Assembly (NCBI GenBank): GCA_039720395.1
Contig: CM077833.1
Coordinates: 9,315,036 to 9,379,035, forward strand
Direction of reading: 5' to 3'
From: Liquidambar formosana
Lineage: Eukaryota; Streptophyta; Magnoliopsida; Saxifragales; Altingiaceae
Length of the DNA stretch: 64,000 nt
Position numbers and translations under genes: made by a program. Shown piece by piece: positions 12,466 through 25,129 of the stretch; the first letter of the stretch is position 1, and each line of letters starts with the position of its first letter. The notes below the pieces were generated by a model, which worked only from the letters and a program-made list of their open reading frames with translations, was not told the origin of the DNA and ran no database searches.

Positions 12466-14674
12466 GGCATAGACAGAGAGGGAGAGAGTAAAACTGGACA
12501 CACAACCTTGTTTCTTGTGTGATTGTCTGAATGTGTGCGTAATATTTTCAAATATTAACATATCACAAAGGCACCTTTTTTTGGTCCCATGAAGAAGAAA
12601 TTGATGCATTAAATTTCAAAATGTATGAGTAATTGTAAGCGTGAGCATGTACAATTTCACCATCAACATAGAGTGCATGAAATCTCAATCAACTGAACAG
12701 AATCCAATTGAAGTTCTTATTATCCTCTATAGAATGTGGTGAAACTGTACACATTCACAGAATGACAACATCTCTCTCTCACTCTTTTTCTCTCTCAAGC
12801 AGCAATAAACATAATCGTGCTCTTGATAAGGTGACGGTGAACAATACATATCAAGTCCAACTAATCTCTCTCTCTCTCTCATATAATTTTCATAAGATTC
12901 AAGAAGACTATGTTGTTGCCTTTCAAGATCAACTTTAAAATTCTATTTTAATCCCTTCAAATGATGAGAAAATATAATTTACTAACTCAATTTCTACAGG
13001 ACATCCAAACATGTCATGCTTGATTCAGATATACTCACAGCATATAAGCTCATTCTTGGCAAAGGTAACCAGCTCTCAACTGATGCATTAACGACAACTC
13101 GACCTCTGCTTTGACGTAGGTAAGGAAGAGCAACATATGTGGGATAAACATTACCCCAAAAATTTATGTCCTGAGAGTGAACAAATTTACACCACAAAAG
13201 TGCAATATTATGAGATAGTGATAAAATAAATTGAAGTTATCACTATCAAACAAACTGCTCTTCAAATTAAAATTGAATGAGTGAGAACAATTCAGAGATC
13301 TCCATGCTATGTCTTTGAGTTGTGCTAATGCCACCTTTTGTCCTTACCATTAGAAGGGGAAACACAGATGTATCAGCAGCTTCCTCAATGTAAAACGTAT
13401 GTCCCAAACTTGTCGTGTTCACTAGATGATCCACTGCGGAATTGGAGACAACATCACAAGAAAAATAATAATATAGCTACTTATGGGAATTACTTAAATT
13501 CTCAACAACCAAAAGTAGCTTCGAGGCATTAAACTATACAACTTGGTCATATGATTCCGCAATGATCCATGTACAAAAGAGTGCTCTAAAAAGGAGGGGA
13601 GAGGGTCATAAGATGGAACAGTGCCACATGCTAATTCTTCTCGCCGTGGAATTAAGTCTGTCTTTCTATTGTCTCCTTGTTGGACCTTAGGGTCCAATCG
13701 AACTCTTGCATGAGCCAGAGAATAAATGTGGATTGTGAGTCCTACAATTTCTTAAGCCTTGCAATCACTATGCATTTATATCGATCAAACTCCTAATGCA
13801 TGCCACATTAATTAGTGTATGGAAGGGCAATGCCTTTATTTTTATTTATTTTATTTTTGCGCAAATGGTGTGGTCATAGCACACTGTGGGGAGCTGTTAT
13901 CGGTTGTGTTACAGACTCAAGAAAATCTAGCTTTCTTGCACGCATTGTGTTGGAACAACATAATTAAGCTTGGACAATTTAGTAAATGACATGCTCTGTT
14001 AGTTGTTATGTCCATCAATCAAACAAGTTGCGGGTGAGACTTACCACGCCCATAGAAGTTTATGGTTTCATTGATGAATCTCCTACAATCATCTTCCTTG
14101 ACAACATCTGCAGCCATGATCATGACATGCTTTGCACCTATCTGTCTTGCATTCTCACCGATTCCCCGTAGTCTATAGTCTCTTCGCGCAACCAACACAA
14201 GATTTGTCTTCTTCTTTGCATATTCATATGCAATTTGCTGAGACGTAATCATTGTCAAAAAGCATGAAATTGTCAGAGTTACAGACATCAGTCGACGTGA
14301 ATGTATCCAAGTGCATGGACATGCATAAAAATATAAATATATATATACACAACCTGGTGCATATGCAAATTATTCTTGCACAAATTATGGTTAGGATTAT
14401 AACACTGTCATGGAATTTCACTTCGTAAAATTTTTTATTCTTTTTGGTAAACCATAAAAATTAGGGCAAATATCCAGAAGTCTGACAATTAAAAGCAATT
14501 CTTAAAAAATTTTAAAAAAATTTAAATTAAAAAAAATAAAAGAAAAAAAAGAAAAAAGAAAACACACACATCGAATAATTTCCTATCATGCATTCGAAAA
14601 ATCCAACACCCTAAATTCCATTTGATTGAGTGACAGATTTTCTTTAATAAAATGCTCTTATAGCTTCTTCTTCT

Positions 14675-14710
<36 letters not shown>

Positions 14711-16646
14711 TATTTATTAATTTTTCAAAGTTTCAAATACCAAAAGCTGCCTTACCATCATATCCTTTATCCCCACCCAACCCTATAAATTTATTTATTT
14801 ATTTATTTATTTAAATGTTGGTTCACTCTTCCAATTTGATAAAAGTTATGCACCCTCACTTTTCATATTCAATCTTGACACAATTCATGAGGTGAGAGAC
14901 CTACTGCCAACAGATCGATGGATCCAATTTAAGGGATGCAGTAGAGAATGTTTCTTCTAATGAAGCTGGACTTCTAAATGGGCCTACTCCTATTGGGTTA
15001 TATGATGTTCTTAAAACATGTTGAGGATAATGTCCCGAGGGCTATTGCAACCCCTCATCTCTATTTGTGGACCCCTACATTTTTTTTTTTTTTTATAAGA
15101 TTTTATGATAAATATAAAAGGTTTTAATGAAAATTAGGGGTGTTGTCCACTAAAAAAAACATTATTTTGAACAATTTTTCAAAAGAAAATTTTTCCAAAA
15201 TCTATCATTTAAGAGTACTTTTTAGCTATTTACAATCTATTTCATTTTTACAAAAACGAAAATTATAACGGCCAAAATGTTCACTTAAAAGACATATTTT
15301 GAAAAAAATTTATTCTACAAAGTTGTTTAAAATTATGTTTTCTAATGGACAACTTGATCAATTTCATAAAAACCTTTTATATTTTTTATAAAACCTTGAA
15401 AAATAAAAATAAATGGGGTTTACAAATAAAATTGATGGGTTGCAATAGCCACCCTCTAATGTCTCACCTTTTTTCTTTGTTTTGGTTTCTTTATGCATTT
15501 GTTGGATTTAAAATATTTTTGTATCACATAATATCACTTGTTTTGTTCCAACACTTTCCTCGTTTTACTGTGTCTAGACTAGTAATATTTTACGGTTCAG
15601 TGGACAGCGGAAAATTAATTAACGGACTATGGAGTTTTACTTTTTGCTCATTAATGTATCTCTTACTCTTAAAATTTCACATAACAATAGTAAAATTTTG
15701 TTGTTTTAAATTTTTTAAGAGAAATAAATAATAAACCATTATGTTTTCACACAATAATAAAATTTTACTGATTTATTCTTTTGGGTAGTGAACACATCAA
15801 ATCCTAAAATTTTATCGCTATAGTTTTTTCAAAATATAATTTCCTCATCATCATGGGTCTTTTTTTAAGAGATCTTGACAAGTAGATTCTACAAATATAA
15901 ATTTTGATAAAAACCAACTTATATATAATTGAAGTCATAATTTTTTTTATTATTTTATTTTTTTTTTTAATTTAGAAAGCTAAGAAACCAACTTCACGTT
16001 ATTTTTTATTTTTTATTTTTGGTGGGAACGCATCGATTTTATTTTATTTCCGTTCATAAATTAATTCATCTTTTGAGATCTAATCTCATCACGTATTTCT
16101 GTAAATTTCAGAGAGCATAAATTATTTTTGAATTGACCCAGCGAGTTAACTGGGTTGGATAGCTGAAGCACTCAACCCAGACGGGATTCTGAGTGAGTCA
16201 GATGTTTTAATTAAGTTCCAATTATAAGCTAGCGACTGTCAAAGACTACTTAATTGATTACTACAAGTGACATTAAGCACTTAATTGGCAATTAATTTTT
16301 AAATCCCTTGAAATGAACTAGATGCACAATTAATTAATAACGGAGCATTAATTAACAAAACAAATAAATAAATAATATATGAAAATAAAAGGAAGGGATC
16401 GATTAATATAATGAAAGTGACATATACATGAGAAAAGTAAGAATTGAAGGAGGAGGGGTTCACCTCGCCTATGCCAGAAGACGCTCCGGTGATAATAACG
16501 ACCTTATCTTCCATATTTTCAGAGTATAAGGTGTTGTAAAGCCACTCACACGCGTTGATGAAAGACAAGGCTGGCCACGCAAACGCCAGCATCACCAAGC
16601 TTGCCGGAGGCACCACCAAATTCAGCACACTGTTTATCAGATCCAT
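11182..16646 (-). CDS. HSD5: Steroleosin / 11-beta-hydroxysteroid dehydrogenase-like short-chain dehydrogenase (HSD5-like)
   Basis: Six exons: 16646-16464, 14237-14045, 13433-13348, 13170-13039, 12321-12157, 11481-11182 (stop TAA). All junctions are GT-AG and phases close to one 352-aa protein. The N-terminus has a hydrophobic anchor with a proline knob (about residues 10-31, PPASLVMLAFAWP), as in steroleosins of oil bodies or ER. A Rossmann SDR domain follows: TGASSGIG (53-60), VDHLVN (126-131) and a tetrad N157, S184, Y197, K201 (Y-A-A-A-K). The usual NNAG is replaced by NTTS. Family members oxidise or reduce sterol-type substrates with NAD(P). The MDINFWGNVYPTYVALPYL and ATHGWIGSEMTRG blocks point to the HSD5 (At4g10020) branch rather than HSD1. 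The symbol is by similarity; a close paralogue is possible. Intron 1 (2.2 kb) carries a MITE. Confidence 0.92.
15036..15456. mobile_element. Terminal-inverted-repeat MITE in HSD intron 1
   Basis: The left end, GAGGGCTATTGCAACCCC, matches the reverse complement of the right end, GAGGGTGGCTATTGCAACCC, with looser similarity continuing inward (AAAAGGTTTT and TTTATAAAACC blocks). It is flanked by TAATGTCC (15028-15035) and TAATGTCT (15457-15464), a 7/8 match. It is 421 bp, AT-rich and non-coding. The 8-bp flank suggests hAT, but end divergence leaves the superfamily open. Confidence 0.6.
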
Positions 16647-17846
16647 TTTCGATCGATATATATATATATGTATGTATTTATCACAGACACCTACCTAATT
16701 CACACACCCACACCCACGCAAATATGTATGTATATATAGAGAGAGAATATACATATATATATAGAGAGAGAGAGAGAGGGGGGGGGAGAGGGGGGGTTTC
16801 GGTTTAAGAAATGGTCGATCGAAGTGAAAGAGGAAGAAAAAAAAAAGGAGATAAAGGAGAGGAGAGTGGATGGTTTTAACATTTAGTGCTGAATGATGGA
16901 CACCGCAGTTTCATGCATGAGGGTGGTGAACACGTGTTGGTTGCAAGCTTAAGGTTGTGACGAATGGAGGAGGACTTGGATGTTTTCTGCATGATGACTA
17001 CAGAAGCTATAACCTATTTTGCCATTTTTTGTAGTATACCAAGGACGCGTGTACACGTCTCCGAGTGACGTGTTTCTTCATTTGCCAGTCTATTATTTCT
17101 ATACTGAGTTGTACTTTTTTTTTTTTTTTTTTATTAGGATAACTGAGCAGTAGTCATGTAGTACGTAGTATCCATGTCTATTTTGATTGCTTTAGTACTA
17201 GTGCTAATATCCATGTTTCCATGTTAGTTGTATTCGATCAAATAGCTAGGTTTCGTTTGCACTAGTACTAGTGGCCATGTATTTTGTAATTGTGAATATT
17301 TTGCTATGATAAAGGACCCTTAATTTTTCTTAATAGCGATCAACACATTGGTATCAATAGTTTTTCATAAATTTAAATCCGAAATCAATTAACAAGTGAG
17401 ACAAATACTACTAAACTAACATGCCATTGAACAATTGTCAACCTCCAATTCAAAGGTAATATTTACATTTGGTTACTTTCTATTGTCACTTACCCTTCCT
17501 CATCTGTCTAGCTAAGAAAATAAATGAGAAATGATTGTGTACATACGTTCTCATATTTATTTAATTATGCACACATTCACATGTTCAAGTGTCCATGTGA
17601 ATATGAATGCGTATCTATGCATGTATCCTTAACCACATATTCATATGTTCATATCCATGTCTATATATTTTTTTCAAATAACTATGACATTTGGCATAAT
17701 ATTAGTGGAGGTAAGGAGGAGTTCCTCAATCCTCTACCATACCCTAAGGAGCTAAGTATTTTCCTTCATACTCGATGCTTTACGAAGGGAGAAGAGCTCC
17801 TCTGTACCACCACTTATATATGCCATATGCATATAATAGTTAATTA
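16647..17846. other. HSD 5' flank / promoter region, no other gene seen
   Basis: Contains the HSD upstream region with TA and GA microsatellites (16660-16790), a G-run, and a CACGTG G-box near 16930. No unique TATA box can be chosen because TATATA runs are frequent. The frame at 17524-17847 is low-complexity. Confidence 0.5.
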
Positions 17847-18094
17847 AAAAATATTTAGATGTGTGGATATGGATGTATGAACACATGATGAAAGGTGAGT
17901 GAAAAAAAGGAGGATCTCATCTTCCACTTTAATTAAGTCGACATGTATTGTCATTAACGAATGTAGATAAAAAATATTTAGATGTGTGGATATGGATGTA
18001 TGAACACATGATGAAAGGTGAGTGAAAAAAAGGAGGATCTCATCTTCCACTTTAATTAAGTCAACATGTATTGTCATTAACGAATGTAGATAAA
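17847..18094. repeat. Recent tandem duplication, 2 x 123 bp
   Basis: Two head-to-tail units differ at one visible base (GTCGACATG in the first, GTCAACATG in the second). As 123 is divisible by 3, the minus strand shows an apparent 77-aa frame repeating every 41 residues. That frame is a by-product of the duplication, not a gene. Confidence 0.92.
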
Positions 18095-18340
18095 GGGGAG
18101 GCTCTTTTTTTTTTTTTTTTTTTTACAACAAAAAGTAAACAACAAAAGTACTTGCTTATAGAGAAGCATTGATACACCATTTTTTTTTTTAATAGTAACG
18201 ATGATTAGGGATAAAAGGTAGTTTCTAGCGATTGTCCCAAAAAATAATAAATAAATAAATAAATAAAAATTGTTTGCCACAATCACTTAACATATAGGCC
18301 AACAAACACCAATTAACCACGATATGATGTTATAATTATA

Positions 18341-18605
18341 CTCCTTCCGTCCTACTTTGTTTGATAATAATTTCCATTATATTTTGGGAAAACCCTAAAT
18401 GTTTTTTATTCGAGACAAAATATTATTTTACTTTCCCAATGTGCCCCTTCTTATATTTAAAATTACAATTACTCAAATCATAACACAAAATAAAGTGAAA
18501 TGGTAAAATCGGAAAGTTAAAATCAATAAGTCACATTACAATGCATTAAATAACTCACCAATATGCGTGTTTAGTCAAAGTGGCTCAAACAATTTGGGAC
18601 GGAGG
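18341..18605. mobile_element. Stowaway MITE (Tc1/mariner type), 265 bp
   Basis: The left end is CTCCTTCCGTCCTACTTTG and the right end, reverse-complemented, CCTCCGTCCCAAATTGTTTG. TA dinucleotides flank both sides (18339-18340 and 18606-18607). CTCCCTCCGTCCC ends with TA duplication are diagnostic of plant Stowaway elements. Relatives in this window: 48069-48775 (interrupted) and a degenerate piece near 4318-4500. Confidence 0.85.
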
Positions 18606-18607
18606 TA

Positions 18608-18978
18608 GTAATTATTAGTAGGAATGGAAATTCATTAGTTGAAGACAAACTAAAAAAGAATCACAATCTATGAATACAATTTTTTTCTCATCTTTTTACA
18701 CACTTTTTTAGATAACCTATCTGGGGCTCATATTTTACAAAACCCACCATTGGATTAGATGGTCTTCACATATTCAAGCCACACATGCCAACTATCAAAT
18801 TGATTCGAGATTAAGAGCTGCTTTATCCATAAATGTTAGATTTTTGTTAATTTGAATGGTAAGAGTGCACACAAATTTCGAGTCGAAAACTAAATAGAAA
18901 GAAAAAATAGAAAAATTTAAATTTTATTAATTTATAGAAGCAGAATACAATCTCTATATGAAACACTTTTTTTTTTTG

Positions 18979-19016
<38 letters not shown>

Positions 19017-19088
19017 CAGAATCTCTATACGAAATTTTCTTTAGAAAGAAATCCTTCGATTCTTCTCTCCTTGAAACCTTGAGTCAAG
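18608..19088. other. Intergenic AT-rich DNA with poly-T run
   Basis: No gene seen. A near-continuous T-run occupies about 18968-19013. Confidence 0.5.
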
Positions 19089-19096
19089 GGCTAAAT

Positions 19097-21257
19097 TAGG
19101 GATGGTAACGGGGCGGGTTTGGGATGGGGCACCCTTATCCCGACCCCGTCCCATTAAAGATAATCTCTTCCCAAACCCATCCCAACCCCATGTCGGGACG
19201 AGGCAGGCTGGGGCAACAAAAATATGCGAGGTAGGGCGGGTCTTGTTGGGCCATTTACATTAATAGAAAAAAAATTCTATTTAAAAAGTAGAAGAAAAAA
19301 TCAATCTTAAATCACACATTTCACTCGTAGATTTTTACCTCTTTATGGTTTTGTAAGAGCAAATACTCAAAAAATTTAAACATAAATATAAAATTATGAA
19401 GAAGAAGTAACTAATGGTAAATATAAAACTCAAGAAAACATAAAAGGTATTAAAAAAGTGTTAGTAGTATGCTCTAGAACCAATCATAGAGATGATTGTT
19501 TAGGAATAAAGAACAATCATTTGATTTCATTTATGTATGTTACATGTATTATTGAATTAATAAAAAGGTTTATTCTATTATGTTTATATGCATCATTAAT
19601 ATTTACATGATATGTCCATGGAGTTAGAGTTGAGAATATGAATTACAAAGAATTGTAATTTTGAAACTGTAAATATATCTCTGTACTAAACTCCTAAAAC
19701 ATTTCTAATTGAAGGTTCACTATGATGGATAGTAATGAACCATAAGACTAGCACTTGTTAGGTTGACTCCTTAGGAGGATAGCTAGTCTTAAGCTAATTA
19801 TGTGGAAGACACTACAACCAACATATAGGTGCCTATTACAAGAATAGGTACATTGAATGTGACTAAAGATATGAGATCAATTGAGTAGATTTTTAACCTG
19901 CCTGTCAATCAGTTTCTCATTGTCATAGTGGTACAAGTAATCCTTAGACCTGAGACACCATAGTTGGCTTATGCATATAGCCTTCAAAGTTTGATAACAC
20001 TAAGTGTAGATCCTTATAAGGGTCTACAAGGGTGTTCATTAGCCTTATTGCTATGTGTATAAAGGCATGTGAGTGATCAACAAGGAATCCACCACTCTCA
20101 GGAAAAAGAGAGAGAATGTTTCATATAGCACTCATAATATAACTCATTAATCCATAGCTATGGTAGGATGAATATGGAAAAGAGTTTCCATGAGTTCATC
20201 AATGAGTTGATATTTATGATTGAGTATAAAGTAATTAACTAAGGACTTAACAGGCTTCCATGTCCTATTAGTTTAATTTGAGACATTGTGTAGAAAAAAG
20301 GATGCAATTGTAACCTATAAACTATAACAGAAGGGTTTAAGATACCTATTCACCTCATTAAGGACCATACCATGAGTCATATGCTAGATGTTACTCATGG
20401 TTAGTAGAAGCTCTAATTGATATAGGTGAGTTATAATCAATTAGGGAATTGGAAAGAGTTCCAATTACACCCTTAATGGAAAGAGTTCCATTATGCACAC
20501 TTTGTGTTATTCCTATTACTTAATGATGTGAACCCAATGGGTCACATACTGATCATGAACAGAGAACTTTAAAGTCAATAAGAGAAATGGTATAAGTGAA
20601 TAAAGAATAGTTCTTGAAAGCTAAGTTTGTATATGATATAAAGTAGAGGGGTTAATGTGAAATTTAGAGAAATTACACATAATCCAATTAGGGATTGGAT
20701 TCCCCTTATGGCTGGCCCTATTAGTGGCTATATATAGTCACATGTTATGATGTGTGACATCATAACATAAGCCACTCCAAAGCCCTAGCCGTCTAACCTG
20801 GGAAGCTCTTTCTTTCTCTTCTCTTCTTCACTTCTAGCAACAATAAGGGAAAAAGGAAGAAGGACTTAAAGCTCTTACTAGGTGTGGATACCATTAGAAG
20901 TAGAACACTTGGATTGCTCATTCACTGCTATCCAGAATCAAAGCTTGGAACAAAAGAAGAAGACAAATAAACTGTAAGTAATTAAACCCTCTTCTAGTTA
21001 GGGTTTTGGTTTTGTATTATAGCATAATTAAATTAATGGGTTGTGGAATCGTTTAAAAAATTTATATTCTGCACTTTGTTTTTCCTTCTAGTTCGATTCC
21101 CAACAAAAAGACCAATTTACACATATTAGGGGCGGGGCGAGGTGGGATAACCTTAAACCATACCCCATCCCAAATTCAACACAAGTTTTTACTTTCTCCT
21201 CAACCCCATTCCAATAAGGGTGGGATACCCGCTTTGTCGGGTACATTACTATCCCTA
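19097..21257. mobile_element. hAT-like MITE carrying an internal solo LTR
   Basis: The left end TAGGGATGGTAACGGGGCGGG and the reverse-complemented right end TAGGGATAGTAATG share 11 of the first 12 bases. Flanks are GGCTAAAT (19089-19096) and AGCTAAAT (21258-21265), a 7/8 match to an 8-bp target duplication. Both end regions have GGGATGGGG / CCCCATCCC motifs. Without the nested solo LTR and its extra 5 bp, the element would be about 509 bp. Confidence 0.72.
19459..21105 (+). mobile_element. Solo LTR, 1647 bp, 5-bp TSD AAAAG
   Basis: Begins TGTTAGTAGTATGC and ends TCGATTCCCAACA, flanked by perfect AAAAG (19454-19458 and 21106-21110). A TATA box (CTATATATAG near 20731) followed by several hundred bases of R/U5-like sequence is consistent with plus orientation. 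There is no internal domain, primer-binding site or second LTR beside it, so it is a solo LTR left by recombination. The size suggests a Gypsy-type parent, but this cannot be confirmed here. Confidence 0.82.
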
Positions 21258-21265
21258 AGCTAAAT

Positions 21266-24200
21266 CTCCTTTGATGTAATTAGAGTAGATCTTTTTGCAC
21301 GAATCTATGCTTTGAGTGTATTAGAGATTGTGAGCTTTCGTGCAATTCTTCATATTTAGCCTGGTGTGTACATAGAAATTCTACGGAGTTTTTGAGGCTT
21401 TTGTTCGATAGAGTTTAAATGCTTGACTGAAGATGTATTTGATCCTTGAGCTCCCTATCTATAGAGGTAGCTAGGGAGAAGAGTATTTTGATAAGAATTA
21501 GCTTCTTAATATTTGTCCTGTACTTATTTATCTTTATAAGCGGATAAATATTAATTATTTGATCCTCATTCTTATCAATATACATGGCCACATTTGTTTA
21601 GAAAAATTACTTGTCTTCCTCTTATTTGGGTCCCATATAACAAGTGGTGATATTTGATTTGTTCTCTTGGATAGCAATTTTAAAAGGAGGAATTATAGAT
21701 TAGTCCAACTATGGGCAAATAATTACATATCAATATAAATGACTACTAACTTCTTAGTAGATGACTACTAACTTAACTAAGAATGACTACTATTTTGTAG
21801 ATATGTAATTATTTTCCCTAGCCAAACCAATATGTAATTCCCCCATTTTAACACTTGGTAACTTGTGATTTGCCAAAGCTATGTAATATAGCACACGTGG
21901 CATTTGCTAATTCACCTTTTGTGTATCCTATTATGTCAATTTTAAAACACTTGGCAAAATTTAATTTGCCATGGTTTAGTATTTTAAAAGACACATGTCA
22001 ACTTGTAAGTAGTCAAAAGATTTTCTCTTCTATAGTAAGTTTTTGGATCGGATGGCGAATAGTTTTAGATCGACTTGATTTTTGGCATGCATGAGTTACA
22101 TGGAAAGACTCTTTATTCCAATGCTGGGTTTCGTAAATTATGAGTTACAAATATGAGTTACAAATAGATTATTTAAAAATTTGTATAAAAAGTTATGTGC
22201 ATTAAACATAGCCCACTAAAAATTCTTAGTTGAAAACTAAATTCTTTTGATTTGAACATTTAAGTCTCCATAGCAAGCATGTTTTATTTAAAGCTGAGCC
22301 AAAAACAGTATAAAGACACAAAATAACGATTGGATTGAAAAGAAAAGAAATGGATGTTAATGTGGCTTACAGCTAGAGATGGAACTACAAACGCCCTTCC
22401 AAAAATTTGGAAATGCCTTATATATTTATTTCTATATAATTTTTTTTTAATTAAAAAAAAAATCATATCAATAGCCTCTCCAAATTATTTTTGTTTTCAA
22501 ATATAGCCTCCCAATCATGTGAATATATATTTTCATTCTCATGCCCAATCTTCCATATTCTATTTCAAAATTTTAACACAAATCTAGTAAAATCCTAGAA
22601 AAAATGATATTTATTGTAATTTTGGCAATTCAAGGTGGTATAATATTGTAGAATACAACATCGCAAATTAAAAAAAAAAAAAAAGAAGAAGGGGGGATTA
22701 TATATAGATTGGTTACGTCATGGGTAAATAATTACAGTTAATAGTTATTCTTAGTTAAGTTAGTAGTCATTTACTTGGAAGTTAGTAGTAAAATTCTAAG
22801 AAGCATGGACACGTGACACGGGCACGATACAACACGGACACGTGGATACAACAAATCTTTAAAATTTAGTACATGACATGGCAGAGATAGGACATTAATA
22901 AAACATTTATTTTTATATGTATAATTATAAAATGTCATACAACATCACGTAGATCATTCAAAATGCATACATTTGTCTTGTTTTTAGAAAATATATGTCA
23001 AAAGAACAAATAATAATAATAATAATTTTTTTTTTTTATTTTAAAAAAGGACAAAGTGAGAGGTGTCGTGTCGGAGTATCAAGTCTGATACATATCTGAT
23101 ATGGACACATAGCTTTTGGGGAAGGGTTCGTTCTTCTTAAATAGTAATTACTCACTTGGGAGTATTAGCAATTACCCCAAGTAGAAGATGAGTTTTAACG
23201 ATAACCCCATCATAAGAATTTTCAACTCCTTAATCCCATTTATTAGTATTTTTATTAGTCATAAGGAAATCTTTTTTTAAAAAATTCCCACATTAGCCTT
23301 ATTTATTTATACCCTACCTTTTTTAAATAGATTTCCTACTTTTTTTAACAGATTACTATTTTTTACCATTTTCGGGAGATTTCCTTTCATGGGTTTATGG
23401 CTTAACAAATTTGATGTGATTTTGAATTCCCATATTTCTACCGAAAGGATTTGATGGCATTTTGATTTTCGAATTTCTTGTGAGCAATCACTATTATGAA
23501 ACTTGCTTCTTTATTGATAATAAAAAAGGGGGGGGGGGGGTGGAATTGGCGATTAGTCCACTAATAGATAAAATAATGGCAATTACTCAAGTTAGAGTTC
23601 TTCTAACTCAATTAGTCAATGAGAGTGATACTTATTTAGCAATTAGTCACTTTTTTTTTTTTTTTTTTTTAAATCCCTGGTTTACTCTTATTGTTACTAA
23701 GGGCACTCATTTTTTTTTTGTTAAGGGCACCCTATGTGATTAACTTGGTTTTTAATGTTTCAATTTTTAAAAACTTATAATCTGCAATATACACATCCAT
23801 TTTGAAAAAAATTTTGGAACCAACTTGTCAACATCTTCAAAAAAATATCCATATTAATTAGGTAATTATTAAAAAATTAAAACCATAAAATCTTACTATT
23901 TGGCACGATCAATATAATTCATAAAACTGCTAAAATTTTACTACTTTGTAAAAGTGAGAAATTTCAAAGCAGTAAAATTTTACTACTTTGTATGATACAC
24001 TTTATAAAACTATAAAATTTTACTATTTTGTAAAAGTGAAAATTTTATAATTTGGCCATTTTTGCAATGGAAAATGTCAAGCTCCCTTCATTGGTGATTG
24101 GGGATGAAGTGTTAGTCATCAGATATTTCAAGGGAATGTCAGACTTTAGCATTTTTCTCTCCAATATAATATTGTCACTCGTGGGAGGAGCACTATTGAG

Positions 24201-24270
24201 GTCATGCATAATAGTGTAGTTTGAAAGAGATCTTGTAATTTAACATTGACTAAGCCTTCATCCCCGATTA
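21266..24270. other. Intergenic AT-rich region with small inverted-repeat elements
   Basis: No gene recognised. It holds a 106-bp inverted-repeat element at 21713-21818 (ends GGGCAAATAATTACATATC and its near-complement), a half-copy of the same sequence near 22727, and a possible short hAT-like element at about 22799-23125 beginning GAAGCATGGACAC, related to those at 52386 and 63904. G- and T-runs occur near 23528 and 23652. The frames at 21855-22094 and 23462-23743 have no family signature. Confidence 0.5.
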
Positions 24271-24278
24271 GCAGCACT

Positions 24279-25121
24279 CAGGCGCAGTTCTGGGGCCAGA
24301 CAAGCAAGACGGCCGTCTGGGCCCCCCTATTTTGAGCTAAAAAAAGGGCTCCCAAATACCTATCTCCTTTACTAGTTATCAAAACCCAAAAGTTAGCCCA
24401 AAGGAGAGGCTTCTCCACTTAGACTAGCAGCACTAGCTCTCTTGTTTTAAGCAAAAGGGGCCCTATTCTACAAGCCCAATTCCAGCCCAAAAGCATTAAA
24501 ACTAAATAATAAAAATATATATATATATACTTTACACGGGAATCAAGGGGCTTTTTAGATCTCAGATCAAATTTGAGAGGCTCCCATTCACAAGTCACAA
24601 CGTCTCTCTCCCCTGGCTCATTTCCCCATTCACAAACGTCTCTCTCATCTCCTCCCCTAGCTCCCCAATCAGGCAATCCCCATTCACAACGTGATTATAC
24701 TAGGTTAATTAATAATTTTGCATCTAAAAATGCGATAAGAGTAATGTTTAAATGAAACTTTGTTGTAATTGATTAATTTCTTTTGGTGTTATAGCTTTAG
24801 ATTTTATTTGACATTTGTTTTTTTTTCTTTTTGGTGTTGTAAAAGTGGATTTTGTTCAATTATGAAGCAAGAAGTATGTTATATGTATTCTATCTTTATA
24901 AGTTTTTGTAATTATCTCGTCATTTTAATCTATAAAAGCAAAATTTAGTAATTTTATATGCAAACAAACTTTATGTTGGTACTTGGTAGTAGGAATTTTT
25001 TTTTTTTTTTTTTTTTGGGATATTTAGAACTTTTTTTTTTTTATATAGAATATGTATAAAAGGAAGAGGGCCCCATTTTAGGAGTTCGCCTAGGGCCCCA
25101 ACAAGCTCAAAACCGGCCCTG
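24279..25121. mobile_element. hAT-type non-autonomous element, 843 bp
   Basis: The right end, reverse-complemented, reads CAGGGCCGGTTTTGAGCTTG, a common plant hAT terminus. The left end is the weaker CAGGCGCAGTTCTGG, followed by GGCCAGACAAGC. Flanks GCAGCACT (24271-24278) and CCAGCACT (25122-25129) match at 7 of 8 bases. Subterminal GGGCCCC motifs occur on both sides. No transposase is encoded; the frame at 24419-24676 is not a known protein. Confidence 0.7.
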
Positions 25122-25129
25122 CCAGCACT

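Noticed and set aside
17844..18077. 77-aa frame with an internal 41-residue repeat
   Set aside because: It arises from a 123-bp tandem DNA duplication; no family match, and the sequence is AT-rich and repetitive.
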